This document shows, in pieces, positions 8,617 to 17,140 of a DNA stretch of 64,000 nt; position 1 is the first letter of the stretch; every line of letters begins with the position of its first letter. This DNA comes from Burkholderia sp. FERM BP-3421 (lineage in GTDB: Bacteria > Pseudomonadota > Gammaproteobacteria > Burkholderiales > Burkholderiaceae). The stretch lies in assembly GCF_028657905.1 (NCBI RefSeq), contig NZ_CP117781.1, positions 744,001-808,000 of the forward strand, read 5' to 3'. The notes beneath the pieces were generated by a model. The model was not told where the DNA came from and ran no database searches. It was given only the letters and a program-made list of their open reading frames with translations. The translations under genes and the position numbers were made by a program.

Positions 8617-8932
8617 GAGATGGGATCCAATGGTTTTCTTGCGCGAACCTAGCTGGATGTGAATCCAAGCCGCTCATAAGATACATAATTTCCTGGCTGT
8701 AGTTTGTTTCGGCGATGGATTTTCAGATGGAGTCGCCCACTTTGGTGGCAAGCGCGTCAAAGGCCTACTGCGTAAGGAGATCTGGCAAATGGTGTGATAT
8801 GGCTGCGGAAATCACAAATCTCAAAAATTATCGATAAAAACGCCGCCGATCCTATCAATGTGAAAATTAGTAAAATAATCGAAATGGAGAATTTTATGAA
8901 AGCGTGATGCCATACTCGTGCAGAGGAGTTCA
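8617..8932. other. A/T-rich stretch upstream of vgrG
   Basis: About 315 bases between vgrG and the right IS remnant, clearly richer in A/T than the chromosome. On the minus strand one open frame ending at 8757 encodes a strongly hydrophobic segment (KFSISIILLIFTLIGSAA). It has no start of its own and runs in from the IS, so it could be the tail of a membrane-protein gene cut by the insertion. No promoter is confidently identified. Confidence 0.35.
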
Positions 8933-9519
8933 GCGTTTTCTTCGGATGGGAGGAATCGCTCCGACTAGCGCATCGAGTTGCGTGATGTCGTTGCAATTGG
9001 GGGCAGTCAGGATGACCGTGAGCGGAATGCCTTGTGCATCGACGATGAAATGGTGCTTGCCGCCATGCTTGCGCCGGTCCGTTGGGTTCGGGCCGGTTTT
9101 TTTTCCCGTTAGCATCGCGCGAACCGAAGAACCGTCGATAATGGCGCATGCCATGTCGAGTTGACCACGGCGTAAAACTCCGCCAGCAGTGTCTTGTGGA
9201 TACGTTGTCAGACGCTCGCCTCTTACCATGCAACCATCCGCCTCCAACACGCAGTGCCCGAGCCGCAGCCTATTTCTTGCGGTAGCAGATTCCAGGCGAT
9301 GCATCGAATACGATGCCTGTTAGTACCGCTCTCTGGCATTGGCTTGCGGCCCGCGTATCGGCGGTTCTGCGGCGCTTGCTTCGGCTGCAAAGGTTCGATG
9401 AGTGACCACGGCTCGTCGTCTATCAATTCTTTGTGTATCGCTTCGTGGCAGGCAAAGCAGGTCAGGGATTTCCCCCTCGAAAAAGTAATAGACCTAATCC
9501 GTAATTTCGCAACAGCTTC
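8933..9519 (-). mobile_element. IS5-family remnant, right copy, decayed transposase
   Basis: Inverted relative to the left copy. Reading from 9519 leftward it begins with the same GAAGCTGTTGCG end. The transposase start is ATA instead of ATG (9436-9438), and its pieces lie in different frames: the N-terminal ELIDDEPWSLIEPLQPK part, then NLLPQEIGCGSG, then SVRAMLTGKKTGPNPTDRR and DAQGIPLTVILTAPN typical of IS5 transposases. The remnant ends after GAIPPIRRKR near 8933; the catalytic C-terminal part is missing. It is non-autonomous and dead. A TA lies just outside at 9521-9522. Confidence 0.82.
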
Positions 9520-9600
9520 GTAGGCGGACGGCCCGCGGCCGGATGACATCCTTGTGATAGCGTTACGCCTTTTCGTCGCTACCTGATTGGAGAAGCATCG

Positions 9601-10056
9601 ATGCTGAAGAATCTCGATCCGCTGTTGAACGCCGACATCCTGCACGCGCTGCGTGCGATGGGGCACGGCGACGATCTCGTGATCTGCGACGCCAATTTCC
9701 CGGCCGAGGCGGTGGCGCGCGGCACCGTGGTCGGCAAGCCGTTGCGGCTCGACGGCGCGGATACCGCGCGCGTGGTGCGCGCCGTGTTGTCGGTGATGCC
9801 GCTCGATACGTTCGTGGACGCGCCCGCCGCGCGCATGGAAGTGGTGGGGCATCCCGACGACGTTCCGCCCGTGCAGCGCGAGGCGCAGGTGGAGATCGAC
9901 CGTGCGGAAGGGCGTGCGGTGCCGCTCGTCGGCGTCGAGCGTTTTGCGTTCTACGAGCGCGCGAAGCACGCGTATGCGGTGATCGTGACGGGCGAGGGGC
10001 GCGGGTATGGCTGCTTCCTGTTCAAGAAAGGGGTGTTGCTGCAGCCGGCGGAGTGA
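9601..10056 (+). CDS. fucU: L-fucose mutarotase, FucU/RbsD family
   Basis: A 151-residue cytoplasmic sugar mutarotase. It aligns by eye with E. coli FucU along its length: MLKNLDPLLNADILHAL, then MGHGDDLVICDANFP with the catalytic-site His22, and the C-terminal RFAFYERAKHAYAVIVTGE with the conserved Tyr and the LFKKGV ending. FucU (rather than RbsD) is supported by the FYERA segment and the length. It interconverts sugar anomers to feed kinases or isomerases. No fucose or ribose genes are adjacent, so the substrate stays open. GGAG precedes the ATG. It is followed 13 bases later by the DUF1493 reading frame. Confidence 0.88.
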   Translation: MLKNLDPLLNADILHALRAMGHGDDLVICDANFPAEAVARGTVVGKPLRLDGADTARVVRAVLSVMPLDTFVDAPAARMEVVGHPDDVPPVQREAQVEIDRAEGRAVPLVGVERFAFYERAKHAYAVIVTGEGRGYGCFLFKKGVLLQPAE

Positions 10057-10069
10057 GGAGGCGGCCGTG

Positions 10070-10448
10070 ATGACCGACGTCCCGACCTGGGATCAACTCG
10101 AAGCTTTCGCTCGCGAGGCGCTGGGCAGGCCGCTGTTCGGCGGGGGCGTTGACGCTGACGCCGGACAGCCAGCTCGAAGAGGACTTGCGGCTGACGGGTG
10201 TCGATGCGGTCGAGTTCATCGACGGATGGGCCGAGACGTTCGGCGTCGCGGCGCAAGGCTTCCCGTACAACCGATACTTCGACCCGGACAGCTGGGATGT
10301 CGTCGGATCGGTGCTCGGCGTATTTTCGAAGCGGCACCGCGCGCCGCCGCGCGTCCCGCTGACGCTCGGCATGCTGGCCGAGGCCATGCGCCGCGGCCGC
10401 TGGGATACGGCCGAGATCGAAGCGGCGGCAGGCGGCGCCCATCCCTGA
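10070..10448 (+). pseudogene. DUF1493 family gene, single frameshift
   Basis: Two overlapping frames together give one coherent protein of about 125 residues: an N-terminal part (MTDVPTWDQLEAFAREALGR) from ATG 10070, and a C-terminal part (LTLTPDSQLEEDLRLTG... YFDPDSWDVVG) in the next frame. The break is at the five-G run 10142-10146. Removing one G restores the frame. The protein resembles DUF1493, an acyl-carrier-protein-like family of unknown role. AGGAG lies before the start, just after fucU, so the two are probably co-transcribed. Because other genes in this window break in the same way, a consensus error is as likely as a true mutation. Confidence 0.7.
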
Positions 10449-10750
10449 GCGCGATGCTGCGCTGCCCCGCCCTTAGCGTCCCGCCCGATCCTTCCACCCG
10501 CGCGAACCTCCCCTGGCCCGCTCCCGCTTGACGACACAGTAAGGTGATCGAAGCAGCGCGACCGATGCCGCGCCGGGCGCTTAACGCGCTGAATTTGCTC
10601 GATAACTTCGCTCGACCGCGCCGCGCCGGCCGCCACTCGCAACTTTTTGCTACAACCTTTTTTCTTGGAGCCCTGCCCGAGACCTCCTATTCTGGCGGAT
10701 TGACCATGCAGGTCACGCGCCTGCATCGCTAATTCATCAGGAGGTGAGAC
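10449..10750. promoter_or_regulatory. Intergenic region with a candidate promoter for the DoxX gene
   Basis: No gene is seen in these 302 bases. A possible promoter is TTGGAG at 10665-10670 and TATTCT at 10688-10693 with 17 bases between. A strong ribosome site AGGAGGTGAG abuts the DoxX start. The promoter is only a pattern match. Confidence 0.35.
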
Positions 10751-11185
10751 ATGACGCGTTCCGTCGATTCCGGCGTCATCTTGATCGGGCGGCTGCTGCT
10801 CGCCACGCTGTTCCTCTGGGGCGGGGCGATGAAGCTGCTCGGATACGCCGAGTTCGTCGGCTATCTGCGCGGCCTGGGCGTGCCCTTCCTTCAGGTGACC
10901 GCGCCCGCCGTGGTCGCGATCGAATCGCTGGGCGCGCTGCTGCTGATCGTCGGCTACCGCGTGAAGCCGCTGGCGCTCGCGCTCGCGGCCTACACGATCG
11001 CGACCGCGATGATCGGCCACAACTTCTGGGACGCGACGGATGCCGCCGTCCAGCACGACATGGTGATCCACTTCTGGAAGAACGTTGCGATCGCCGGCGG
11101 CTTCCTGCTGCTGTACGTGACGGGCGCGGGGGCGGTCAGCATCGACGGCCTGCGCCGTCCGCAGTCCTACGGCCTGTTGCGCTGA
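10751..11185 (+). CDS. DoxX family membrane protein
   Basis: A 144-residue integral membrane protein with four predicted transmembrane helices (around residues 8-28, 48-68, 73-90 and 110-128). It has the DoxX-family opening (GRLLLATLFLWGGAMKLLGY) and the GHNFWD motif between helices 3 and 4. DoxX proteins sit in the inner membrane and are linked to thiosulfate/sulfide or redox stress responses in some bacteria; the role here is not shown. A near-perfect AGGAGGTGAG ribosome site precedes the ATG. Confidence 0.85.
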   Translation: MTRSVDSGVILIGRLLLATLFLWGGAMKLLGYAEFVGYLRGLGVPFLQVTAPAVVAIESLGALLLIVGYRVKPLALALAAYTIATAMIGHNFWDATDAAVQHDMVIHFWKNVAIAGGFLLLYVTGAGAVSIDGLRRPQSYGLLR

Positions 11186-11233
11186 GTGAGCGCGCGGCCC
11201 GCGCGGGCCGCGGGCCGCACGACCGACGCCGCC

Positions 11234-11833
11234 TCACGGCGCGCATTCGACGCGCCGCACATACCAGTCCGCGCGCGGCTCCGCCTCGACCTGCGCGCCG
11301 CCGCCGGGTACCGACGTGCCGAGCAGCACGAATTGCCAGCAGCGATGCGCGACCTCGTCGGTCAGCCGCACGGGTTGATCCGGTTCGACGCGCAGCGGCG
11401 CGTCATGCATCAGCAGATACACGAAGCCCCGCTTGATCCGGCCGACCTGCGTGCCCGGCAGCAGCGTGGCGTGTTCGCCGCCGCCCGCGGTGAGACGCAG
11501 CCACGGTGCATCGTCGTGGGTGTCGCGCAGCGTCACGACCCGCATCGGGCCGGCCGGATGCGTGATCGACCACGCGGCCGCATATTGCGGATCGAGCCGT
11601 TTCGGCAGGCGCGCCGGCCACGGTGCGATCCGCACCGGCCTGGCGCCGAGGCGGAACTGCAGCGCGCCGTCCGCGTCGAGCCGGAAGTCGCGCACCAGCG
11701 TCTCGGCCGTCGCGCCGGACGCGCGCGGCGTGACCCCCTCGATCACGAGCGGCGCGGCGGCGCCCGCCGCCGGCCCCGCCAGCGCGAGTGCGAGCGCCGC
11801 CGCCGCACGCAAGCATGCGGCGCGCATCGTCAT
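11234..11833 (-). CDS. Secreted protein of unknown function
   Basis: A 199-residue protein with a typical Sec signal peptide (arginine start, alanine/leucine-rich core, cleavage near AAGAAA about residue 26). The mature part is beta-rich, with a single conserved-looking Cys in AHRCWQF and a C-terminal Cys. Its start overlaps the 3' end of the metalloprotease gene by four bases (ATGA-type junction), so the two are translated together. It may be a partner, chaperone or inhibitor of that protease; this is inferred from coupling only. Confidence 0.7.
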   Translation of the reverse strand: MTMRAACLRAAAALALALAGPAAGAAAPLVIEGVTPRASGATAETLVRDFRLDADGALQFRLGARPVRIAPWPARLPKRLDPQYAAAWSITHPAGPMRVVTLRDTHDDAPWLRLTAGGGEHATLLPGTQVGRIKRGFVYLLMHDAPLRVEPDQPVRLTDEVAHRCWQFVLLGTSVPGGGAQVEAEPRADWYVRRVECAP

Positions 11834-13920
11834 TGCGCGCTTGCCTGCCGCAGACGCTCGAGCACGGCGACCGGCGGCGCTTCCTCGACCTGGATCTGGC
11901 TGCGCTTGATGAGCGGCGGCTGATACCCGCCGACGCCGTAGCTTTGCGCGATCCCGACCAGGTTGTAGTTCTTGCCCGTCACCAGCGCCAGATGCGCCCA
12001 GTCGTCGAAGTCATGCAGCCGCGCGTAGATCGTGCGTCCGAAATTGTCGCTCTGCCCGGTCAACGACAAGGCGTACGGCGCCGCCTGCTTCACGCCGTCG
12101 AGGTTCCAGTCGCCGAACGCGGTGGGACTCGTGCCCGCGCCGCGCCCGACATACGCCGCCTCGCTGAGCGCGCCTTCGTCGAGGTTCGCGCTGCTGCCGT
12201 CGGAGTAGTCGATCCGGAAGCTGTCCTGGGTCGGACCGTGCGGCACGACCGCGGCCGGATACTTGTACGCGACGAAGGTGGCATTGGGCGTGCGGGTGTC
12301 GGGCACCACGATGCCTTTCCAGTCGTTCTGATAGTAGTAGTAACGTTCGACCGCATCGGTTCCGGTGCCGTCGGTGGGCACGCCCGACAGCTGGTACAGG
12401 TAGTTCATGATGCTCAGGTAGTTCGGCTTGTAGTTGACCGCCAGCTCGTCGCCGCCGTGTCGCAGGCCGAGGCTGTGGCCGAACTCGTGCATCAGGGTCG
12501 CTGCCTGGAAGTTCACGCGCATCGTCTCGCCGGCGGGGCTCAGCTTGTCGCCGAGGAAGCCTTTCAGCGTCACGAGCACCTTGTTGCCGGGCAGTTCGGA
12601 GACGCCCGACGAGCCTTCGCTGCCGTCCGTGTTCTGCGACGACGCGAACAGGCCGTAGCGGAAGAACGCGCGCCGGCGCGGATCGACCGACTGGCTGTAG
12701 TACTCGTAGAGCGACTTGCAGCCCGCGCCGACGGTCGGCCGAGTGATCTGCGCGCACGCGTTGAACGTGCGCTGATGGCTCGTGCCGTCGAGGTTGTAGT
12801 GCGCGGGATCGACCTTGGGCGAGAAGCGCGTGCCGGCGTCGAAGTGCACCGCGATGCGATGCGGCGCGAACGCGTCGACCATCTTCGCGAGCGCCGCCGC
12901 CTGCAACTGGCGCGCCGGGTCCTGGGTGGCCGCGCGGGCGTCGTCGCCCATGTAGTCGACCTGGATGAACATGTCCTTCTGGCCCGGACGCGCGCCCATC
13001 GCATAGAGATCGAGGCCGGCGTAGGTGCCGCCCGGCGTTTTCGCGGTGTCGGGGATGCCGTCGTGGTCGCTGTCGACGACGCCCGCCGCGACGTCGTTCG
13101 GGCCGCCGGGCGTCGGGAAGTCGACGAGGGTCCAGTCGGTGCGGCTGCGGGTGGCGGCGAACTGGGCGCTGAGCCGGACGATCGATTGATCGTGGGTGTC
13201 GAGCGGATCGAGCGACTGGTTGCCGACATAGGTGGCGGGCGGCGTCGCGAAGGCCGGCACGTTCGCGCCGACCCAGAAGTTCGCGGTGAGCGGCGCGGTG
13301 TTGCTCGACCCGAAGCGCACGAAGTCCACGGTGCGGGCCGGCTGCTTCGCGGTCTTGGCCGCCTGCAGCTCGACGAAGCCGCCGCTGTTGTTCCAGTACG
13401 GCAGATAGACGCCGCTCGCATCGAGCACGTACACGGCCTTGCTCTTGTCGATCGCGGTGGCGTTCTTCAGGTACGGCGACTTGCGGCCGGCGATCACCAC
13501 GTAGCCGTTCGCCGGAATCACGAGGTCGGGCAGCGCATAGTTGACCGACGCGCTGACCGACGACGGATCCGCGAGCTTGATGCCGCCCGTGCGCAGGACG
13601 TAGCCCTTGAGGTTCACGGCGACGTTCTGCTGGTTGTACAGCTCGACCCACGCGACGCTGTTCGACGCGGTGCCCGCGTCGTAGTCCTTGTCCTGGCGGA
13701 AGTTGCCCGCGACTTCGCTGATGTAGAGGCCGTCGGGGGCGGCGGCCGCGCGGCCGGCCATCACCGAGGCTTGCGCGGCGGCGCTCGCGCCGGCATTGGC
13801 GGAGGCGGACGGCGCGGGGCTGTCGTCGCCGCCGCAGGCGGTGAGTGCGAGCGCCGCGAACAGCGGAGACAGTTTCAGGAGCGTGCGTGGCAACGCCATG
13901 CGCTTGCGGAGGTGGCCCAT
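11830..13920 (-). CDS. Metzincin-type zinc metalloprotease lipoprotein with lamin-tail-like domain
   Basis: A 696-residue exported lipoprotein. The signal ends in the lipobox LTAC (Cys29). Residues about 60-230 resemble a lamin-tail (LTD) domain: GLYISEVAGN, VAWVELYNQ, VNLKGYVLR. The catalytic region has HEFGHSLGLRH at 478-488, the HExxHxxGxxH zinc signature with catalytic Glu479, followed by SIMNY as the expected Met-turn. A calcium-like DSDHDGIPD motif lies before it. The ATG at 13920 has GAGGG upstream. Substrate unknown; likely at the outer membrane or surface. LTD plus metzincin is an unusual pairing. It is translationally coupled to the downstream secreted protein. Confidence 0.85.
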   Translation of the reverse strand: MGHLRKRMALPRTLLKLSPLFAALALTACGGDDSPAPSASANAGASAAAQASVMAGRAAAAPDGLYISEVAGNFRQDKDYDAGTASNSVAWVELYNQQNVAVNLKGYVLRTGGIKLADPSSVSASVNYALPDLVIPANGYVVIAGRKSPYLKNATAIDKSKAVYVLDASGVYLPYWNNSGGFVELQAAKTAKQPARTVDFVRFGSSNTAPLTANFWVGANVPAFATPPATYVGNQSLDPLDTHDQSIVRLSAQFAATRSRTDWTLVDFPTPGGPNDVAAGVVDSDHDGIPDTAKTPGGTYAGLDLYAMGARPGQKDMFIQVDYMGDDARAATQDPARQLQAAALAKMVDAFAPHRIAVHFDAGTRFSPKVDPAHYNLDGTSHQRTFNACAQITRPTVGAGCKSLYEYYSQSVDPRRRAFFRYGLFASSQNTDGSEGSSGVSELPGNKVLVTLKGFLGDKLSPAGETMRVNFQAATLMHEFGHSLGLRHGGDELAVNYKPNYLSIMNYLYQLSGVPTDGTGTDAVERYYYYQNDWKGIVVPDTRTPNATFVAYKYPAAVVPHGPTQDSFRIDYSDGSSANLDEGALSEAAYVGRGAGTSPTAFGDWNLDGVKQAAPYALSLTGQSDNFGRTIYARLHDFDDWAHLALVTGKNYNLVGIAQSYGVGGYQPPLIKRSQIQVEEAPPVAVLERLRQASAQ

Positions 13921-14437
13921 CGTATCCCTCGATTGGATTGTGATTGATCCGGGCGGCGCAGGATTGAGTGTTGTTTACCGCCCGAAACTAAAAACGTGGA
14001 ACGCACAGCACATCGGTACGGCTTGTTGAATAGCGTAATTACATAGTTGTTCGAAATGAATAGAACGCGCGACGACCGTCGTGAGACAGGTGCGGCTTGT
14101 CTGACTCCGGGTAGCGGGGTGCGACCAGCGACGTGACACCGATGATGAATATACGGTGTAATTTTTCGTAATGGAACAGCGGACAATAATAATTTTGGCG
14201 GCGGGCGCGGGGAGACGCGGCCGATATGGCGGATGGAGTGAGGATTGCGGGGAAGGCGGGAGTCGCGCGGATAAACAGGATGCTATGACCTGCTAAACAT
14301 GCGTGAGGGTGGCGGGATGGCGTGGTGGTTCAAGCAGGCGTGCTGGCACGCCGCGCAGGTCGGATGGGGCGCACGGCGCACGGACAGGAGCGGGCGGATT
14401 GACGCCGCGCCCGGACGGCCTTCGGCCGCCCGCCGGC
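13921..14437. other. Intergenic region, no gene seen
   Basis: About 517 bases with an A/T-richer centre (13960-14180), probably the promoter zone of the metalloprotease gene. Next to the ABC ATPase stop lies a short GC hairpin (CGGCC TTC GGCCG, about 14420-14432) that could end the iron operon, though it lacks a T-tract. Nothing else is recognised. Confidence 0.4.
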
Positions 14438-15493
14438 TCAGCCGGCGTAACCCATCACGTCGCCGTCGACCGCGAGCGCGATCCGTTCGCCCGGCGACGG
14501 GCAGCGATAGCCGGGCACGCGCACGCGCAGCCGGACCTCCGGATCGTCGACGAGTTGCGCGAACACGAGGGCATCCTGGCCGCCGAACGAGGTGTCGAGC
14601 ACAAGCGCCTCGCGCCATTGCGCGGCGTCGTCGCGCGGCGCGTGCGCGGGCTGCACGCGGATCTGCTCGGGCCGCAGCATCGCGTCGGCGGGGCCGTCGT
14701 GCAGCGGGACGTGCAGCGGCAGGCTGCCGAGCGCGCAGTCGATGCGGCCGTGGCGCGCGCTGCCGCGCAGCAGCACCGCGTCGCCGACGAACGAGGCAAG
14801 CTCGCGCGTGGCCGGCTGCCGATACAAGGTTTCGGGGCGCGCGGTCTGCAACAGCCGCCCGCGCCACAGCACCGCGACTTCGTCGCCGAGCGACAGCGCC
14901 TCCGGCTGGTCGTGCGTGACGAGCACCGCGGTCGCGTTCGCGGCCGCGAGCGCATCGACCACGGCCGCGCGGGTCTCGACGCGCAGCGACGTATCGAGCG
15001 ACGAGAACGGTTCGTCGAGGATCACGACCGACGGCGCGGGCGCGAGCGCACGCGCCAGGGCGACGCGCTGCTGCTGGCCGCCCGACAGCTGCTGCGGCGC
15101 GCGCCGCGCGCAGTCGGCGGGCAGGCCGACCATTTCGAGCAGCTCGGCGACGCGATGCTGCGCGCGGCGCTGCGTGCGCGGCAGCCCGAACGTGATGTTG
15201 TCGGCGACCGACAGATGCGGGAACAGCGCGCCTTCCTGCGGCACGTAGCCGATGCGCCGGGCTTCGGGCGCCACGTGCAGGTCCGGCCCGGCGACGCGCC
15301 GGCCGTCGATGTCGACGGTGCCTTGCTCGGCGCGCTCGAAGCCGCACAGGATGCGCAGCAGCGTGGTCTTGCCGCTGCCGGACGGGCCGAGCAGCGCGAG
15401 CAGCGCGCCGCGCCGCACGGTCAGGTCGATGCCGTGCAGCACCGGATGGCCGTCGAACGACTTGTGTACGCCGTGGATGCGAATTTCACTCAT
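14438..15493 (-). CDS. fbpC: Ferric iron ABC transporter, ATP-binding protein
   Basis: A 351-residue ABC ATPase. Motifs: Walker A GPSGSGKTT near residue 35, Q-loop VPQEGALFPH, signature LSGGQQQR, Walker B VVILDEP, switch VTHDQPEA. A C-terminal TOBE-like regulatory domain (about 240-350) is typical of FbpC/PotA-type importers. The start at 15493 is chosen because the fold begins at MSEIRIHGVHKSF and it lies 22 bases after the permease stop. It is the last gene of the six-gene operon. It energises uptake through the adjacent permease; the iron specificity is inferred from the substrate-binding protein. Confidence 0.9.
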   Translation of the reverse strand: MSEIRIHGVHKSFDGHPVLHGIDLTVRRGALLALLGPSGSGKTTLLRILCGFERAEQGTVDIDGRRVAGPDLHVAPEARRIGYVPQEGALFPHLSVADNITFGLPRTQRRAQHRVAELLEMVGLPADCARRAPQQLSGGQQQRVALARALAPAPSVVILDEPFSSLDTSLRVETRAAVVDALAAANATAVLVTHDQPEALSLGDEVAVLWRGRLLQTARPETLYRQPATRELASFVGDAVLLRGSARHGRIDCALGSLPLHVPLHDGPADAMLRPEQIRVQPAHAPRDDAAQWREALVLDTSFGGQDALVFAQLVDDPEVRLRVRVPGYRCPSPGERIALAVDGDVMGYAG

Positions 15494-15515
15494 GATGGAA
15501 ACCGGAAACGGGGCG

Positions 15516-17132
15516 TCAATCGCCGCGCGCGGCCGTGGCGCGCACCGACGAGCGGCCGAGCAGCACGAACAGCAGCGCGGAGCCGGCGAGCGACAGCGCG
15601 ACGAGGAGCGCGGCATAGGGGGCGGCGGCCGCGAACGCGAGCGTCGAGGTGTCGCTCCACACCTGGGTGGCGAGCGTGTGGGTGCCGATCGGGGAAAGCA
15701 GCAGGGTCGCGTTGAGTTCGGTGACGACCGAGATGAACACCATCGTCGCGGCCGCGCCGAGCCCGGGGCCGGCGAGCGGCACCAGGACGCGCCACGCGGT
15801 CTGCGCCCACGACAGCCCGAGCGAGCGCGCGGTTTCTTCGAGGCGCGCCTGCGCCTGCGCGATGGCCGCGCGCACGCTGACGAGCGCGAGCGGCAGGAAC
15901 AGGATCGCGTACGCGACGATCAGCATCGGCGCGCTCTGGTAGAGCGGCTGCAGGAAGCGCACCGTGAGCGACACGATGGCGAGCGCGATCACGAGGCCGG
16001 GCATGCCCTGCGCGGTGAACACGATGCGTTCGAGCACGGTCGCGATGCGGCTCGGATAGCGGACCAGCACGAACGCGAGCGGCAGCGCGACGACGGTGGT
16101 GAGCGCGGCGGCCGTGAGCCCGAGGCCGGCCGAGGCGACGGTCGCGTCCCACAGCAGCTGCGGCGATACATCGGCCGGCGTCACGGCGGCGGCGCCCTGC
16201 TGGGTGAGCCAGTAGCCGATCATCGCGAGCGGCACGCCGAGCGTCGCGACGGCGAGCGCCGCGTAGCCGGCGACCGCGAGCCAGCGCCACGCGCCCAGTT
16301 CGTAGCGCACGGCGGCGCGGCGGGCGCCGCGATGCGTGAGGTCGTAGCGCGCGCGGCCGCGCACGCGGAATTCGAGCACGAGACAGACGAGGCACAGCAG
16401 GATCAGCAGGCAGCCGAGCAGCGATGCGCCGCCGCCGTCGAATTCGATGCGGTACTCGGCGTAGATCTCGGTCGTGAAGGTGCGAAAGCGCAGCAGCGTG
16501 AACGCGCCGAACTCGGACAGCACGCCGAGCGCGACGAGCAGCATGCCGCCGAGCAGCGCGGGGCGCAGCTGCGGCAGCACGACGCGCAGGAAGATCTGGC
16601 GCGGATTGCAGCCGAGCGTGCGCGCGCTCTCTTCCAGCGCCGGATCGAGGCCGCGCAGCGCGGCGGCGACGGGCAGGTAGACGAGCGGGAAGTAGGACGA
16701 CGCGAGCACGAGCAGCGCGCCGAGGAAGTCCTGCAGGTCGAGGCTCAGCGAGACCCAGGCGTAGCTCGTGATGAACGGCGGCACGGCGAGCGGCGCCGCC
16801 GCGAGCGCGGCCCACAGGGTCCGGCCGGGCAGGTGCGTGCGCTCGACGAACCAGGCGGCCGCGGTGCCGAGCACGGCGCAGACGAGCGTGGTCGCGAGCG
16901 TGATCAGCAGCGTGTTGGCGAGCAACTCGGCGACGAGCGGCCGGAACAGCAGCTCGGCCGCGTCGTCGGCGCCGAGGCCCGCCGCGCGATAGACGGTGAA
17001 CGCGATCGGCAGCAGCACCGCGAGCGGCCCGAGCAGGGCCGCCGCGACGAGACCGCGCGGCGCGCGTCGGCGCGCGCCGCCCGACGGCGCGGGCGGCGCG
17101 GCGTGCAGCGCGTCGGCGGCGGTATCGCTCAT
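15516..17132 (-). CDS. fbpB: Ferric iron ABC transporter, fused permease
   Basis: A 538-residue inner-membrane protein with about 12 transmembrane helices in two homologous halves, the usual single-chain FbpB architecture. Each half holds the EAA loop contacting the ATPase: LEESARTLGCNPRQIF in the first, LEETARSLGLSWAQTAW in the second. The start ATG at 17132 lies eight bases after the stop of the substrate-binding gene. The N-terminus is alanine/proline-rich before the first helix. Confidence 0.9.
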   Translation of the reverse strand: MSDTAADALHAAPPAPSGGARRRAPRGLVAAALLGPLAVLLPIAFTVYRAAGLGADDAAELLFRPLVAELLANTLLITLATTLVCAVLGTAAAWFVERTHLPGRTLWAALAAAPLAVPPFITSYAWVSLSLDLQDFLGALLVLASSYFPLVYLPVAAALRGLDPALEESARTLGCNPRQIFLRVVLPQLRPALLGGMLLVALGVLSEFGAFTLLRFRTFTTEIYAEYRIEFDGGGASLLGCLLILLCLVCLVLEFRVRGRARYDLTHRGARRAAVRYELGAWRWLAVAGYAALAVATLGVPLAMIGYWLTQQGAAAVTPADVSPQLLWDATVASAGLGLTAAALTTVVALPLAFVLVRYPSRIATVLERIVFTAQGMPGLVIALAIVSLTVRFLQPLYQSAPMLIVAYAILFLPLALVSVRAAIAQAQARLEETARSLGLSWAQTAWRVLVPLAGPGLGAAATMVFISVVTELNATLLLSPIGTHTLATQVWSDTSTLAFAAAAPYAALLVALSLAGSALLFVLLGRSSVRATAARGD

Positions 17133-17140
17133 CGCGCCGC

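Noticed and set aside
6178..8652. A very long plus-strand open frame opposite vgrG
   Set aside because: Arginine/alanine/leucine-rich translation typical of the antisense strand of GC-rich genes. The minus strand encodes an unmistakable VgrG.
8757..9233. A minus-strand protein joining transposase pieces to a hydrophobic tail
   Set aside because: It is a chance fusion across the decayed IS and adjacent A/T-rich DNA. Only the tail might be a gene remnant.
11788..13947. A 719-codon plus-strand frame opposite the metalloprotease
   Set aside because: Low-complexity composition, no recognisable domain. The minus strand carries a lipobox, zinc site and Met-turn.
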